DNA of 64,000 nucleotides from Phycisphaerales bacterium (GTDB taxonomy: Bacteria; Planctomycetota; Phycisphaerae; UBA1845; UTPLA1): contig JACKHI010000002.1 in the NCBI GenBank assembly GCA_020639075.1, positions 186,001 to 250,000 on the forward strand. The letters are read 5' to 3'. The notes below the pieces were generated by a model, which saw only the letters and a program-made list of their open reading frames with translations, was not told the DNA's origin and did not search any database. The position numbers and the translations under genes were made by a program. Below, in pieces: positions 8,566 through 17,402 of this stretch; the first letter of the stretch is position 1, and every line of letters begins with the position of its first letter.

Positions 8566-9348
8566 TCAGGCGACGCCGATCGTAATGAAAATCGGGGCCC
8601 ATATGCCCGTTTTTTTCTGCCGGATATTCGTGAATCCCGCGTGTTCGAAATAGGTGCGCATCTGCGACCACGACGCATGATGGACGGCCGCGGTCGGCGT
8701 GCTTTCCGCTCGGGTGATGAAGACGTCGAACAAGGTCCAGCCGATGACGTTATCCCGGAATCCATCGATCAGCATCAATCGGCCTCCCGGACGCAGAATT
8801 CGCCGCATCTCGATGATGGCCGCCTGTTGATGGGGGTAGTGGTGGAATGAATTGCTGCACGTGACGGCATCGAAGCTGGCGTCATCGAACGGTAGATGTT
8901 CGGCGTCGCCGTTGATGAAATGGGGGGCGCCGGCGCCGATCTCGCTCGCTTTCCGATGACCAAGCCGGCACATGTTTTTCGAGTAGTCGAGCCCGACGAC
9001 CTGACGTGAGGGCAGGGGGCTTCCGGCGACCATTGCTGTCCAGGTCCCGGTTCCGGCTCCGATATCCAGAAGGTCGAACGGCGCCTCCAGGTTCTTGCGC
9101 CATCGATATAGCTCCTGCATGAACAGCCGATAGGACGGCTGAAACAGCAGGTGCTGCACGATCGAGCGATCATACGTGTGGGCCCAGCTGTCAAACTGGG
9201 TGCGAGCCTTGTGCTTGACGGCGCGACGACGATGCAGCTCCGCTGTCGTCCCGGCATTCTCGGCCGAGTCATTCAGACGGCTGTCGTTCTCGGGGTTCAC
9301 GATATCGGAGTCGCTGTCGTTCATTGCCCCTCGTTTCATCGGCGGCAT
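8566..9348 (-). CDS. Class I SAM-dependent methyltransferase
   Basis: 260 residues; ATG at 9348 has GGGG 8 bases upstream, and an internal ATG at 9324 is less well placed. Rossmann-fold methyltransferase (Methyltransf_11/UbiE-like): motif I LLDIGAGTGTWTAMV at about 93-107, VVGLDYSKNMC (acidic residue binding the SAM ribose), NGDAEHLPFDDASFDAVTCSNS (motifs II/III) and RRILRPGGRLMLIDGF. The first 50 residues are polar and probably disordered. Substrate cannot be assigned; small-molecule, quinone or lipid targets are all possible. Confidence 0.88.
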   Translation of the reverse strand: MPPMKRGAMNDSDSDIVNPENDSRLNDSAENAGTTAELHRRRAVKHKARTQFDSWAHTYDRSIVQHLLFQPSYRLFMQELYRWRKNLEAPFDLLDIGAGTGTWTAMVAGSPLPSRQVVGLDYSKNMCRLGHRKASEIGAGAPHFINGDAEHLPFDDASFDAVTCSNSFHHYPHQQAAIIEMRRILRPGGRLMLIDGFRDNVIGWTLFDVFITRAESTPTAAVHHASWSQMRTYFEHAGFTNIRQKKTGIWAPIFITIGVA

Positions 9349-9511
9349 CTTGCGTTCCCCGTGTCAACTTCGCAAGATCGGGTCCCGGGGTTCATTGACA
9401 GCGGAAGCCTAAAGTCAACGTGCTCCACGCGCCGATAGGTGAATGCGGCCGTGCGGTCGCGACCCACACGACTCTAGCCAGTTGTCACTTCGCCGCCGGA
9501 GATTGGACTGG

Positions 9512-9685
9512 ATGAACAAGCGCGATCTGATCGAGCGAATCATGGAACTCAACCGCTCGGCCCGGCGGGAATTCCTTGAGGCATTTTCGGAGAACGAACT
9601 GGCGGAATACCTGGCGCAGTTGACAGGACTCGATCTGAACGGGTTCTGGGCCGGGATGTCAGCGCCGGCGCTGGCTGCGTCGTAG
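9512..9685 (+). CDS. Small hypothetical protein (57 aa)
   Basis: ATG at 9512 (MNKRDLIERIMELNRSARRE..) has GGAG 11 bases upstream. The product is short, charged and helical, with an amphipathic N-terminal half (IERIMELNRSARREFLEAFSE, cut here for length) and a weakly hydrophobic C-terminal tail. No signal peptide, no recognised domain. Even charge pattern and clean start support a real gene, but no homology can be claimed from sequence alone. Confidence 0.5.
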   Translation: MNKRDLIERIMELNRSARREFLEAFSENELAEYLAQLTGLDLNGFWAGMSAPALAAS

Positions 9686-9797
9686 CGTCATCGGACATAC
9701 CTGATCCGTGTTGCTTGCTATTCGCATTGCTGCGATCGGCCTTCACTGGAGAATTTGCAGAGCGGCACCAAGCACGGCGACTGCCGCTTTGCGGCGA

Positions 9798-10058
9798 TCA
9801 TTGTGTCTCGGCGGGGCGTACCACGCGCGGACCTTGTCGATGGAGGCCAAGCGGATCTCGCCGTGCCTGCAACGGCTCGTCAATCCGCAGGGACGCCGTC
9901 GATTCCGTGTGAGCGGGTTGAGAGGTCGGCCCGACGCGCCGATCCGGTTTTTTCCACCATTCCAGATCCCAATTCCAGTCGGCGCGTTCGCACGCGCCGA
10001 TCGAGACCGCCGCCATTAGGAGTGCTATCGCGATTGGCCTCCAACTCGCCGGTTTCAT
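9798..10058 (-). CDS. Small predicted lipoprotein
   Basis: From ATG 10058: MKPASWRPIAIALLMAAVSI, then GACERAD. This is a charged n-region, a hydrophobic core and a lipobox-like SIGAC, so the mature protein would begin with a lipid-modified Cys, be about 60 residues long and be Trp/Arg/Pro-rich. No ribosome site is obvious, and an in-frame start further upstream (10097) is possible. Not recognised as any family. Called mainly on the export signal. Confidence 0.5.
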   Translation of the reverse strand: MKPASWRPIAIALLMAAVSIGACERADWNWDLEWWKKPDRRVGPTSQPAHTESTASLRIDEPLQARRDPLGLHRQGPRVVRPAETQ

Positions 10059-10535
10059 ATGTGTGAGGGACGGTGGCATCATACCTGAGGTTTCCACGGA
10101 CTTTTCGTTACAGTCCTTCAGACGTTAAGCACTGCGATCGTCCGCACAAGGCCGCCAGTCGTATTGTATGGACATAATCGGTTCTCGGATTGGCGGACGA
10201 GATCTGACAGCGGGCGTCTGGAGAATTGCTCAAAACGGGTGACGTCCTACGAGAATTATCGGGCTCGCCGAATTCGCGACATGTTCGTTCTTATTACGGG
10301 TCTGGCTGCGAAATTTGCGCAGGTTGCCCTCGTCACGGGTGGATCCGCGGCATATCATTGGCGTCCGTGCTGGGGCGGCTGACCTCGCAGGGGAAACACA
10401 AACCACGAAACTCCCCGGTATCCCAAGTGGATGCTCCAATCGGCCCCTCTGACGCTGACACCATGTTGTCTTCTTGAGCCGGATGGCGACCAGTGCATGC
10501 TGCGCGCGAAATGTGCGCATCCAACGGGGGTTGCG
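10059..10535. other. 477-bp stretch without a convincing gene
   Basis: Several short overlapping frames occur on both strands, but none has a ribosome site with recognisable protein sequence. The longest, on the minus strand, runs antisense into the isochorismatase-fold gene. No tRNA-like cloverleaf or strong hairpin was seen. It probably carries the divergent promoters of the lipoprotein and the isochorismatase-fold gene. Confidence 0.4.
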
Positions 10536-11426
10536 ATGACAGTGCGACGGCCAGCCCATTCGCGGGTTTTGATTGATTTGAATACGCAGTGCGATTTCCT
10601 GCTTCCGGGCGGGGCGTTGCCGGTATCGAATCGCGACACGATTCTGCCGCGAATTCGCGCGCTCATGGCGTGGTGTCGAAAAGAGCAGATGCCCGTCGTT
10701 TCCAGCCTTGAGGCGCATCGGGCATCAGAGCCGTCGCGCGGCTTGCCGCCGGTGTGTATCGATCGAACGCGCGGACAGCGGAAAGTCCCTTTCACACTCA
10801 TGCCCCGTCGGCTCGTCGTTCAGGGCGACAACACATTCGATCTTCCGGCGGATCCGTTCGCCAAATATCAGCAGATCATTTTTACAAAGCGACATTCGGA
10901 TTTTCTCTCGAATCCGAAGGCGGACCGGCTCGTGAACGCGCTGCGTCCGGAATACTGGATGATCATCGGCGTTGCCGCGACGCACGCAGTGAAATCGATC
11001 ACCCTCGGATTGCTGGCGCGGAGTCAGCGCGTGGTTGTCGTGCGGGATTGTTGCGGCCATTGGTCGGCTTCGGACAGCGAACATGCCATGCGACAGATGG
11101 ACGCCAAGGGCGCCCTGATTGTGGATTCGGAGGAGGTCATCTCCGGCTATGTCGAGTCGAAGTTGAACGCGGCCATCGAAGAGGAGGCTGCTCGATTCGC
11201 AGAGAAGAATGGAATCCAGGAGCCCGCGACAGTATCCCGAATGCGCCAGTTGCGATCCACGCGAAAGGCCGTTTCGGCCGCGGATGCGGATCAGGAGCCG
11301 GGGGCGGCGGAGCAGCGCTCGAAGGCGAAAAACGGTCCTCAGCCTGTTTCGGACAATCTCGTCCCGTCGGAATTGATCGCCCGGAAGCAAACGGCAAACG
11401 GTAAGAGCCGTCGGCCACTTGCCTAG
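10536..11426 (+). CDS. Isochorismatase-fold protein lacking the catalytic Cys
   Basis: ATG 10536 (MTVRRPAHSRVLIDLN) with GGGGG upstream. About 296 residues: isochorismatase/nicotinamidase fold at 1-210, then a Lys/Arg/Ala-rich tail. The family Asp (LIDLNTQCDF, D14) and Lys (FTKRHSDFL, K118) are present. The nucleophile region, normally ...TDxCVxxT.., reads GVAATHAVKSITLGLL, with Ala151 at the Cys position. The protein is therefore unlikely to be an active cysteine hydrolase and may be a binding or regulatory homologue. It stands alone upstream of a ferredoxin gene. Confidence 0.8.
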   Translation: MTVRRPAHSRVLIDLNTQCDFLLPGGALPVSNRDTILPRIRALMAWCRKEQMPVVSSLEAHRASEPSRGLPPVCIDRTRGQRKVPFTLMPRRLVVQGDNTFDLPADPFAKYQQIIFTKRHSDFLSNPKADRLVNALRPEYWMIIGVAATHAVKSITLGLLARSQRVVVVRDCCGHWSASDSEHAMRQMDAKGALIVDSEEVISGYVESKLNAAIEEEAARFAEKNGIQEPATVSRMRQLRSTRKAVSAADADQEPGAAEQRSKAKNGPQPVSDNLVPSELIARKQTANGKSRRPLA

Positions 11427-11569
11427 GATCGGCCGGTCAACTATCCTCAAAACGCAAGTCAGGAATGCTGGCGAGTGCGTCGGTCATAGTGATCGTCGTT
11501 GCGTTGTGATTCAGGCAGGCTGGACCCTCGGTCGTCGAGGATTCGGGCTCCGGGACCCTATATTGAACG

Positions 11570-11866
11570 ATGGGTAAGAAACTACCGAAACAGCTCGCGA
11601 TTCTGGATGAGGATCTCTGCACGGGATGTGATGCGTGCGTGACTGTGTGCCCCGTGGATTGCATCGACAAGATCCGGGATCCGCGGAATCCGGGCTATGC
11701 GATGGGTATGTGCACGATCGATCTCCAGGTCTGCATCGGCTGCAAGCTCTGTGCTCAAGTCTGTCCTTGGGATGTCATCACGATGGTTCCAACGGAACAG
11801 GTCGTATCTCAAGAGAAGTACTTCGATCTGATATCCGACGAACAGCGTGCCGCGCTTGTCGGATAG
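11570..11866 (+). CDS. 2[4Fe-4S] ferredoxin
   Basis: 98 residues with two CxxCxxCxxxCP clusters: CTGCDACVTVCPVDC (about 17-31) and CIGCKLCAQVCPWD (about 56-69). These bind two [4Fe-4S] centres for low-potential electron transfer. The insertion between clusters and the C-terminal extension make it slightly longer than clostridial ferredoxins. No ribosome site is visible; TATATT ends about 5 bases before the ATG, so a very short or leaderless mRNA is possible. It could supply electrons to the sulfite reductase encoded at 59.8 kb, but nothing here proves that pairing. Confidence 0.92.
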   Translation: MGKKLPKQLAILDEDLCTGCDACVTVCPVDCIDKIRDPRNPGYAMGMCTIDLQVCIGCKLCAQVCPWDVITMVPTEQVVSQEKYFDLISDEQRAALVG

Positions 11867-11914
11867 CCGAGGCCGAAGCGGCCGAGTTCCGTTCTGATAT
11901 CGAGAAAGAAAAAA

Positions 11915-11948
11915 AACGACCTGACGCAAATCAGGTCGTTTTTCTTTC
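11915..11948. terminator. Intrinsic terminator after ferredoxin
   Basis: AACGACCTGA (11915..11924), loop CGCAAA, TCAGGTCGTT (11931..11940), followed by TTTCTTTC. On the other strand the stem is followed by TTTTTTCTTTC, so it can end both the ferredoxin gene and the convergent GreA-domain gene. Confidence 0.88.
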
Positions 11949-11982
11949 ATCTTGATCGGTGGGTTTTGCCCCGTTCGATTGA

Positions 11983-14223
11983 CTATTCCAATGCGCACTC
12001 GATATCGGCGATTTCGTATTCCCGCTCGTTTTCGCCGTCGAACGACATCGTCACATGTTCGCCGCGCTTCAGGCCCATGAGTTGCTGCGCCAGCGGCGTC
12101 TGGTAGGCGTACGTCGCCGTGTTGACGTCAGAGTCGCCGACGCCGAGGAGCGTCATGGTGCGACTTGGACCGCCGTTCCGCGGACGCAGCGTGACGCGTT
12201 GCCCGATACTCACGTGATCCGTCGGCACCTCGGCCGGGTCGATGATCTTGGCCAGTGCAAGTTCGCTGTTGATCTGGGCGACGCGAGCTCTCAGGAGGTC
12301 GCGCTCTTCCAGTGCGAACTTGTACTCCGAATTCTCGCTGAGGTCGCCCAATGCTGCGGCCTCGCCGATCGCTTTGGCGTTTTCGCGCATCTTGACGTTG
12401 ACGAGTTCGTCCAATTCGGCCTCGCGCGCCTTGAGCCCGGCTCGCGTGAAGTAGAGCGTCTCGTCGTCCTCCCAGACGGACTTTTCGACTTTGACGTAGA
12501 GGTCCGGGAAGGCGCGTGTCAGCCGATTCAGTAGCTCGCTCTGTACGCTGGGACCGAGGCCTTCGGCGCGCTCGATCTGCCGGCGAAGGGCCTTGGCCAT
12601 GGCGAGGTCGATCTGCGTGAGAACGGCCGCATACGGTTCGTAGTTTCTCGCAGCGAGGCCCGTGCGGACGCGGGCGCGCATTTCGTTCGTCGTCTGGCCT
12701 GCCGCCTTTCCCTCGGACTGTCGGGCCGGACCGCAGAGCATGAGCGCCGTGTTCAGCATTTCCAGCGGGGTAGGAATCCCCAGGTCCGCTTCGACGGTCG
12801 GCCCTTTCCAGAGCCACATAAAGGCGTCGGTAAAGCGGCCGGGATCGGCGATTGCGGCTTCGGCGACAGGCCTCAGCAGTTCACCTTTGCCTGCCTTTTC
12901 GACCTGCTTGGCAAGGGCGTCGGTCTGTCCTGCCGGGGCGAAGAGGATGAGTTTTGCGAAGACCTCCGGCCAGGTTTCCGGGAATGCCTGTTCCACGCAT
13001 CGCACGGCGAGGGACCAGAGGCGTGCATCGGGAACGGAGGCGACGAGTACTTCGGGAGCGATCGACTTCTTGAGCATGTCGACCGCCAACTCGTGCATGT
13101 CGGGTCCGAGGGGGAGACCGTCCTGGGCGAGCCGCTCGAAGATCAGGGCGGTGGCGAAGGCGTGGGCCGCCTCGCGATGCTTCTTGAATCTCTCGATCTG
13201 CTTTTTCAGTGACGTCTGCACTTTGGCGACAAACGTCTTGTTCGGTTCGGCGCCGGTCTGCTTGAGGCCTCGCAGATATCCCTCCAGGACTTCCAACCAC
13301 TGGCGCGGCGAGTCGGCTTCCGCAAATGCGGCGCCCGCCTCTTGCTCGGGTGATTGGCCGACAGGATCGAACACGAGAAACGTGGGCGATCGTCCTTCGA
13401 TCCGGAAATGCGCCGAATTCCGGACTCCCGATCGGATTCGGGTCCAGAGATCGGACCATTTCTTCGCGTCGATGTACTTCGGAACCAGCATCAGCTTGAA
13501 TTCGTCGCGATCGATTTTGTTGTTGTCCTGAGTTCGGACGACGCCGGCGGCGAGGGCCAGCGGGTCGTTTGCGATCAGATCCGTGATTCGCTCTGGGTGT
13601 AACTGTTCGAGTACATGGAAATCGTTCGCGTCGGCCGCCTGGTAATCGCTGACAACCTCTTTGATGGGAAGGGTTCTCGTGCGTTTGCCGATTCGCAGGA
13701 CGACTTCGCCTTCGTCAAGATCGACTTCCTCGATTTCCGCGGCTGTATCTTCCGTTCGGTGGACCAGGAATCCGCCTTCACTCAGGCGCAGGCCGACATC
13801 CAGGAACCGCAGGGCTCGTCGGACGGAGTTGTTGCCCTTCAGGCCGGATCGTTCGACCCAGTCCTCAAGCTTGGGATGGTCTTTGTGAGTTTCCTTGTAC
13901 AGTGTGAGGATTTCGTCGCGGAGTTGGTCGCCATCCGGCAATCGGAGCAAAAGGCCCCGACCCAGCCGCAGGGCGTCGTGTGGAGAGTGCTTTTCCTTCA
14001 TCGAGGACAGCCACGCCCATCCCATGGTTTCGGCGAGCTTTCCCTCGCCCGAGTCGACGACTTTGTCGATGACCGGCAGAAGCTGATCCGGCATGGCCGA
14101 AGGATCGCCGATCGCCTGAAGCCACTCGGACTCCAGTGCATCCCAGTTCTTGTCATTCGCAAGCGATTGAAGCGTCTCGTACCGAATCACAGAATTCGCA
14201 CCTCCCGAAGTCGAATCGGACAT
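11983..14223 (-). CDS. Large protein with C-terminal GreA/GreB transcription elongation factor domain
   Basis: 746 residues from ATG 14223 (MSDSTSGGANSVIRYETL); more upstream sequence is open but not protein-like. The last 165 residues are a GreA module: N-terminal coiled coil with the acidic tip (LGDLSENSEYKFALEERD) that enters the RNA polymerase secondary channel, then the FKBP-like domain (VSIGQRVTLRPRNGG; AYQTPLAQQLMGLKRGEHV). The first 580 residues are mostly helical and resemble no catalytic domain I know. Ordinary GreA is about 158 residues; long GreA proteins occur in Chlamydia, in the same superphylum. Expected to rescue backtracked RNA polymerase. Confidence 0.85.
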   Translation of the reverse strand: MSDSTSGGANSVIRYETLQSLANDKNWDALESEWLQAIGDPSAMPDQLLPVIDKVVDSGEGKLAETMGWAWLSSMKEKHSPHDALRLGRGLLLRLPDGDQLRDEILTLYKETHKDHPKLEDWVERSGLKGNNSVRRALRFLDVGLRLSEGGFLVHRTEDTAAEIEEVDLDEGEVVLRIGKRTRTLPIKEVVSDYQAADANDFHVLEQLHPERITDLIANDPLALAAGVVRTQDNNKIDRDEFKLMLVPKYIDAKKWSDLWTRIRSGVRNSAHFRIEGRSPTFLVFDPVGQSPEQEAGAAFAEADSPRQWLEVLEGYLRGLKQTGAEPNKTFVAKVQTSLKKQIERFKKHREAAHAFATALIFERLAQDGLPLGPDMHELAVDMLKKSIAPEVLVASVPDARLWSLAVRCVEQAFPETWPEVFAKLILFAPAGQTDALAKQVEKAGKGELLRPVAEAAIADPGRFTDAFMWLWKGPTVEADLGIPTPLEMLNTALMLCGPARQSEGKAAGQTTNEMRARVRTGLAARNYEPYAAVLTQIDLAMAKALRRQIERAEGLGPSVQSELLNRLTRAFPDLYVKVEKSVWEDDETLYFTRAGLKAREAELDELVNVKMRENAKAIGEAAALGDLSENSEYKFALEERDLLRARVAQINSELALAKIIDPAEVPTDHVSIGQRVTLRPRNGGPSRTMTLLGVGDSDVNTATYAYQTPLAQQLMGLKRGEHVTMSFDGENEREYEIADIECALE

Positions 14224-14618
14224 TTTGTCGCCAACCGAGGAATGTGTCGAGACGCGGGCGCGGCCGTGGCGCGGCATATTGGCACCCAGTGTCGATATTT
14301 TCTTGAAATCCGAGAGGTTGGAAGGTCGGCCGCATGGGCAAGGAGGCGTGCCTGCGTTCTGACCGCAAAGCCGGTCGGGTCTTGAACAGGTCAGGGTGGG
14401 GCGTCGCAACGGCGCCTTCTCAGTGCGATACCACAGTTTCCGGGGAGGTGCGGTTGGGGCAAGCGGGCTGCCGGCCAAGCGTGCAATCGATGTTCGTACG
14501 GATACAACGTCTGGTGGACGCGGGATAGGGTATCAGCGAAGTCCATTCGCACTGCCAATGCAGGCGAGGCGCCCGCATTCCCCGAGATTCAATTCACCCA
14601 ACTCTCCCAGGTACGCAA
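14224..14618. other. 395-bp stretch without a convincing gene
   Basis: Short open frames on the plus strand are antisense-like and lack ribosome sites. No tRNA, hairpin with U-tract or repeat was recognised. The part nearest 14223 should hold the promoter of the GreA-domain gene. Confidence 0.4.
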
Positions 14619-15806
14619 CTAGTTGTCTTTTTTCGGCGAGGGCTCGGGTTTCGACGCGGAGGCGCGACGTTGTTCGACGGTTAAGAGCGCCTCGAGCCGC
14701 CGCGTCAGCTGATCGAATAGTCGTTCGACGCGCTGGTCGATCTCGGCACGTTGCCTTTCAAGACGGGCTAGTTCTGCCGGACCTGCTCCGCTTGCCGGCG
14801 TCGCGCTGTGGGATTTTCTCAAGGATTCGGCGCGACTTCGTAATTCCGACATTATCGAGAGGGCAGCGGCCTGCTGCTCCGCCGTGAGATGGTGCCTTGC
14901 GACAAAATCGCGGGTAAACGTCTCCCAGCGATCCAGGTTCCTTGCGATCTCGTTCGGGCGGCTTGACTCAGTGGTTGCCTGACGGCTCTTGGGGCCGGCG
15001 TTTTTTCGTTTGTTTGCGGCGGCGGTTCGAGCCGGCGCGTTTGGCTCCGGAGTCTTGTTCCCGGCTCCGGCCGACCGGGCGGTGTTGCCCCGAGCCGCCT
15101 TGATCAACGGTGCGGATCGGTCCTGGTCGATCGGCTTCTCGCTGACGCGGCCCGCGGTTTGGCGCGATTGCCTCTCCGCTTCGACAGCTTCCTTTCTCGC
15201 GATTCGTGCTGCAAGTTCGATACGGTTCTTGTGCAGGCTGACTCGACCTCTGGCGGCCTGATCCGGCGGAAGGAGTGATTCGACATCGGAAATCGTCGCG
15301 TCCCAGTCGATGGGGAACTGACGTTCGATCTCCACCATGCGTTCGCGAATTTCCCGGTAGTGCGGGTCGTTTCGAATGCTGCCCAGCGGATTCGGTGAGT
15401 CATCGGCCAATTCGCCGGCTTCCCGATAGCTCCACCAGATTTCCGCGGCGCGATCGGCCAGGTCTTCGTGTTCGACTGCGAGTTGCCCCATTTTCGCCTT
15501 TCGCGCAGCCGCGATCGATTCGAGTTTCTCCCGAACGATGCCAAACTGCGTTGCGTCCAGCTTATAGGCCGATTCCATCTCGCTGAGGTAGGGGCCCACG
15601 TGCAGGTCCGTACGTTCGATCGGGCTCGCATCGAGGTATTGTTCCCACACGGCGCGGCGTTGCGCACGCAGCGCGGCAAAATTCGTCTCGCCTGCGGGAG
15701 TCGACGGCTCGAACGCTTGGTGCGTTGCCGGGTCTTCGGCGATAGAGAACGCTGTCAGGCTGATCAACACGCTGACGGCGAAGATTCGGGCGAGCGTTCT
15801 TTTCAT
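14619..15806 (-). CDS. Secreted Arg/Lys-rich helical protein, paralogue A
   Basis: 395 residues from ATG 15806 (MKRTLARIFAVSVLISLTAF, signal peptide ending ..SIAE); AAGG lies 8 bases upstream. The middle is an Arg/Ala/Pro-rich linker. The C-terminal 110 residues (LDRWETFTRDFVARHHLTAE, ALSIMSELRSRAE, IDQRVERLFDQLTRRLEALL) align with the C-terminus of the next gene (LDKWEQYVRDFIADYKCTAE, ALSILSELKDRAD, INAPVDRLFEQLKRRLDGLL). No known domain recognised. The two genes form a tandem paralogous pair; function unknown. Confidence 0.75.
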   Translation of the reverse strand: MKRTLARIFAVSVLISLTAFSIAEDPATHQAFEPSTPAGETNFAALRAQRRAVWEQYLDASPIERTDLHVGPYLSEMESAYKLDATQFGIVREKLESIAAARKAKMGQLAVEHEDLADRAAEIWWSYREAGELADDSPNPLGSIRNDPHYREIRERMVEIERQFPIDWDATISDVESLLPPDQAARGRVSLHKNRIELAARIARKEAVEAERQSRQTAGRVSEKPIDQDRSAPLIKAARGNTARSAGAGNKTPEPNAPARTAAANKRKNAGPKSRQATTESSRPNEIARNLDRWETFTRDFVARHHLTAEQQAAALSIMSELRSRAESLRKSHSATPASGAGPAELARLERQRAEIDQRVERLFDQLTRRLEALLTVEQRRASASKPEPSPKKDN

Positions 15807-15917
15807 TATGTTGACCTTCTGTCGATCGATGTCCACGCATGGCGTACCGGCGCTCGTTGAAAAACCAATCAAATTGCGCCGCAGGGATCGAGGGGCGGAA
15901 CGGCGTTGCAAATCGAA

Positions 15918-17135
15918 TTACTGGCTTTTTTTCTTGCGATTGCTCGAACCGGTCGTCGCCTTCTTGATTGCCCGCTGGTGTGTTGTCAGTAGGCCGTCAA
16001 GGCGTCGCTTCAGTTGTTCGAAGAGTCGATCAACCGGAGCGTTGATTTCGTCAATCCGCTTCTGGCGTTCCTTGCGGTCCTTGATCTCGTTGGCGGCGTC
16101 CAGCCGTTTCTTGCTGGTCTTCTCGTAGACATCCGCCCGGTCTTTCAACTCACTGAGGATCGAGAGGGCCGAATGCGACTGTTCGGCTGTGCATTTGTAG
16201 TCGGCGATGAAATCGCGGACGTATTGCTCCCATTTATCCAAGGGTATGGGTTTCTCCTTGGGGGCTTGAGTCGGCGCCGGCCTCGATTTCTTCTCCGTCG
16301 AGCGCTTCGCAGGTTCCGAATCAGCCTTGGCGGATTCCGTTTTCCGTCTACGGGGCGTACGGCGGGGCGTTTCCTTGGGTTTGTCGAGCGCCGCGACTGC
16401 TTTTTCCCGAGGCTCGACCGGTTTCATCTTCTCCGCTGGCGGCATTCCGGCGTGAGCAGCCGCGCGGTCGCGTTGGATCATTTCGCGGACTTCATTCGGC
16501 GTACGCAGCGTCTGCAGGAGTGATTTGAGGGCGACATGCTCCCGCGCCTGATCGATGCGATACTGCCATTGGGAGTAGGCGGCCTGCGTGCGCTCGGGGC
16601 CGATCATCGCCTCGACAGCGGGGCGGATCTGGTTCACGGCGTCGTTGCGACCGCGTTCGATGTTGGCGATCAGCGCCTGCGTCTTCATCAGGCCCGATGA
16701 GGTCAGCAGTTGTTGGGTTTCCTTGGTGCCCGACTTATCGACGTCGAACTTCCCTTGCAGGGAACGCGTGATCTCGGCGCGCTCATTGATCATCGCGGCG
16801 AACTTGCCGTCATCGTCATCCAACTCGCCCTTCTTTGTCGGCTCGCCTTCGAGTTTCTGGAGCATGGATTGAACTCGAGATCGCTCCTCTTTCGTCAGGT
16901 CGTAGAGGACGACGTTGACTTCAACGAGATCGTCCAATCGCCTTGTTTCATAGTCCTCATAGGAGAGGGCGAAGACGTCGTAGTCGGGGAACATCTTGTA
17001 GAGGATGGGTGATGTGTCGCCGTCGTTGCCGTCAGGTGGTCGGCGATCCGGTGTCTTATTCTGCCCCAAGGCAAACGGCGCGGCGGACAGGACGAGTGCG
17101 GCGATCAGGACAAAACGAGAAAAACGGCTGAACAT
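15918..17135 (-). CDS. Secreted Arg/Lys-rich helical protein, paralogue B
   Basis: 405 residues. Signal peptide MFSRFSRFVLIAALVLSAAP, ending ..FALGQ. The N-terminal half is helical with many Glu/Arg; a basic, Pro/Lys-rich linker (about 235-295) joins a C-terminal helical domain shared with the gene at 14619..15806. It ends RKKKSQ. AGGAG lies about 13 bases before the ATG, with an imperfect 10-bp hairpin (17161..17185) in the leader. Not recognised as a known family; probably periplasmic. The pair is likely co-transcribed, with about 110 bases between them. Confidence 0.75.
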   Translation of the reverse strand: MFSRFSRFVLIAALVLSAAPFALGQNKTPDRRPPDGNDGDTSPILYKMFPDYDVFALSYEDYETRRLDDLVEVNVVLYDLTKEERSRVQSMLQKLEGEPTKKGELDDDDGKFAAMINERAEITRSLQGKFDVDKSGTKETQQLLTSSGLMKTQALIANIERGRNDAVNQIRPAVEAMIGPERTQAAYSQWQYRIDQAREHVALKSLLQTLRTPNEVREMIQRDRAAAHAGMPPAEKMKPVEPREKAVAALDKPKETPRRTPRRRKTESAKADSEPAKRSTEKKSRPAPTQAPKEKPIPLDKWEQYVRDFIADYKCTAEQSHSALSILSELKDRADVYEKTSKKRLDAANEIKDRKERQKRIDEINAPVDRLFEQLKRRLDGLLTTHQRAIKKATTGSSNRKKKSQ

Positions 17136-17402
17136 GATGCGTCTATTCTCCTACCCCCGTCGGATGCACCAAAAGGGTGCGTCCGGGCCGGGTGAGATAA
17201 GTCTTTGTGCTCTCTTAGTATATGTGATTCATGTGGGGCGGCTCAAGCGGCTTCCCGTCACGGTTCTGGACCCGGCACGGGTTCCCTCGCTAAGTTACTG
17301 CATCGCAAGGCGCTAAGGTCCGAATAGCGAACGCGATCAACCTGGTGAAGATTTCGGCAGCGATTCCGTCGGACGGAATTGGACGTCAGGAACGAGGCGA
17401 AC

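Noticed and set aside
17161..17185. 10-bp hairpin (CGGATGCACC/GGTGCGTCCG) upstream of a secreted-protein gene
   Set aside because: No U-tract and one wobble pair; too little to call a terminator or riboswitch.
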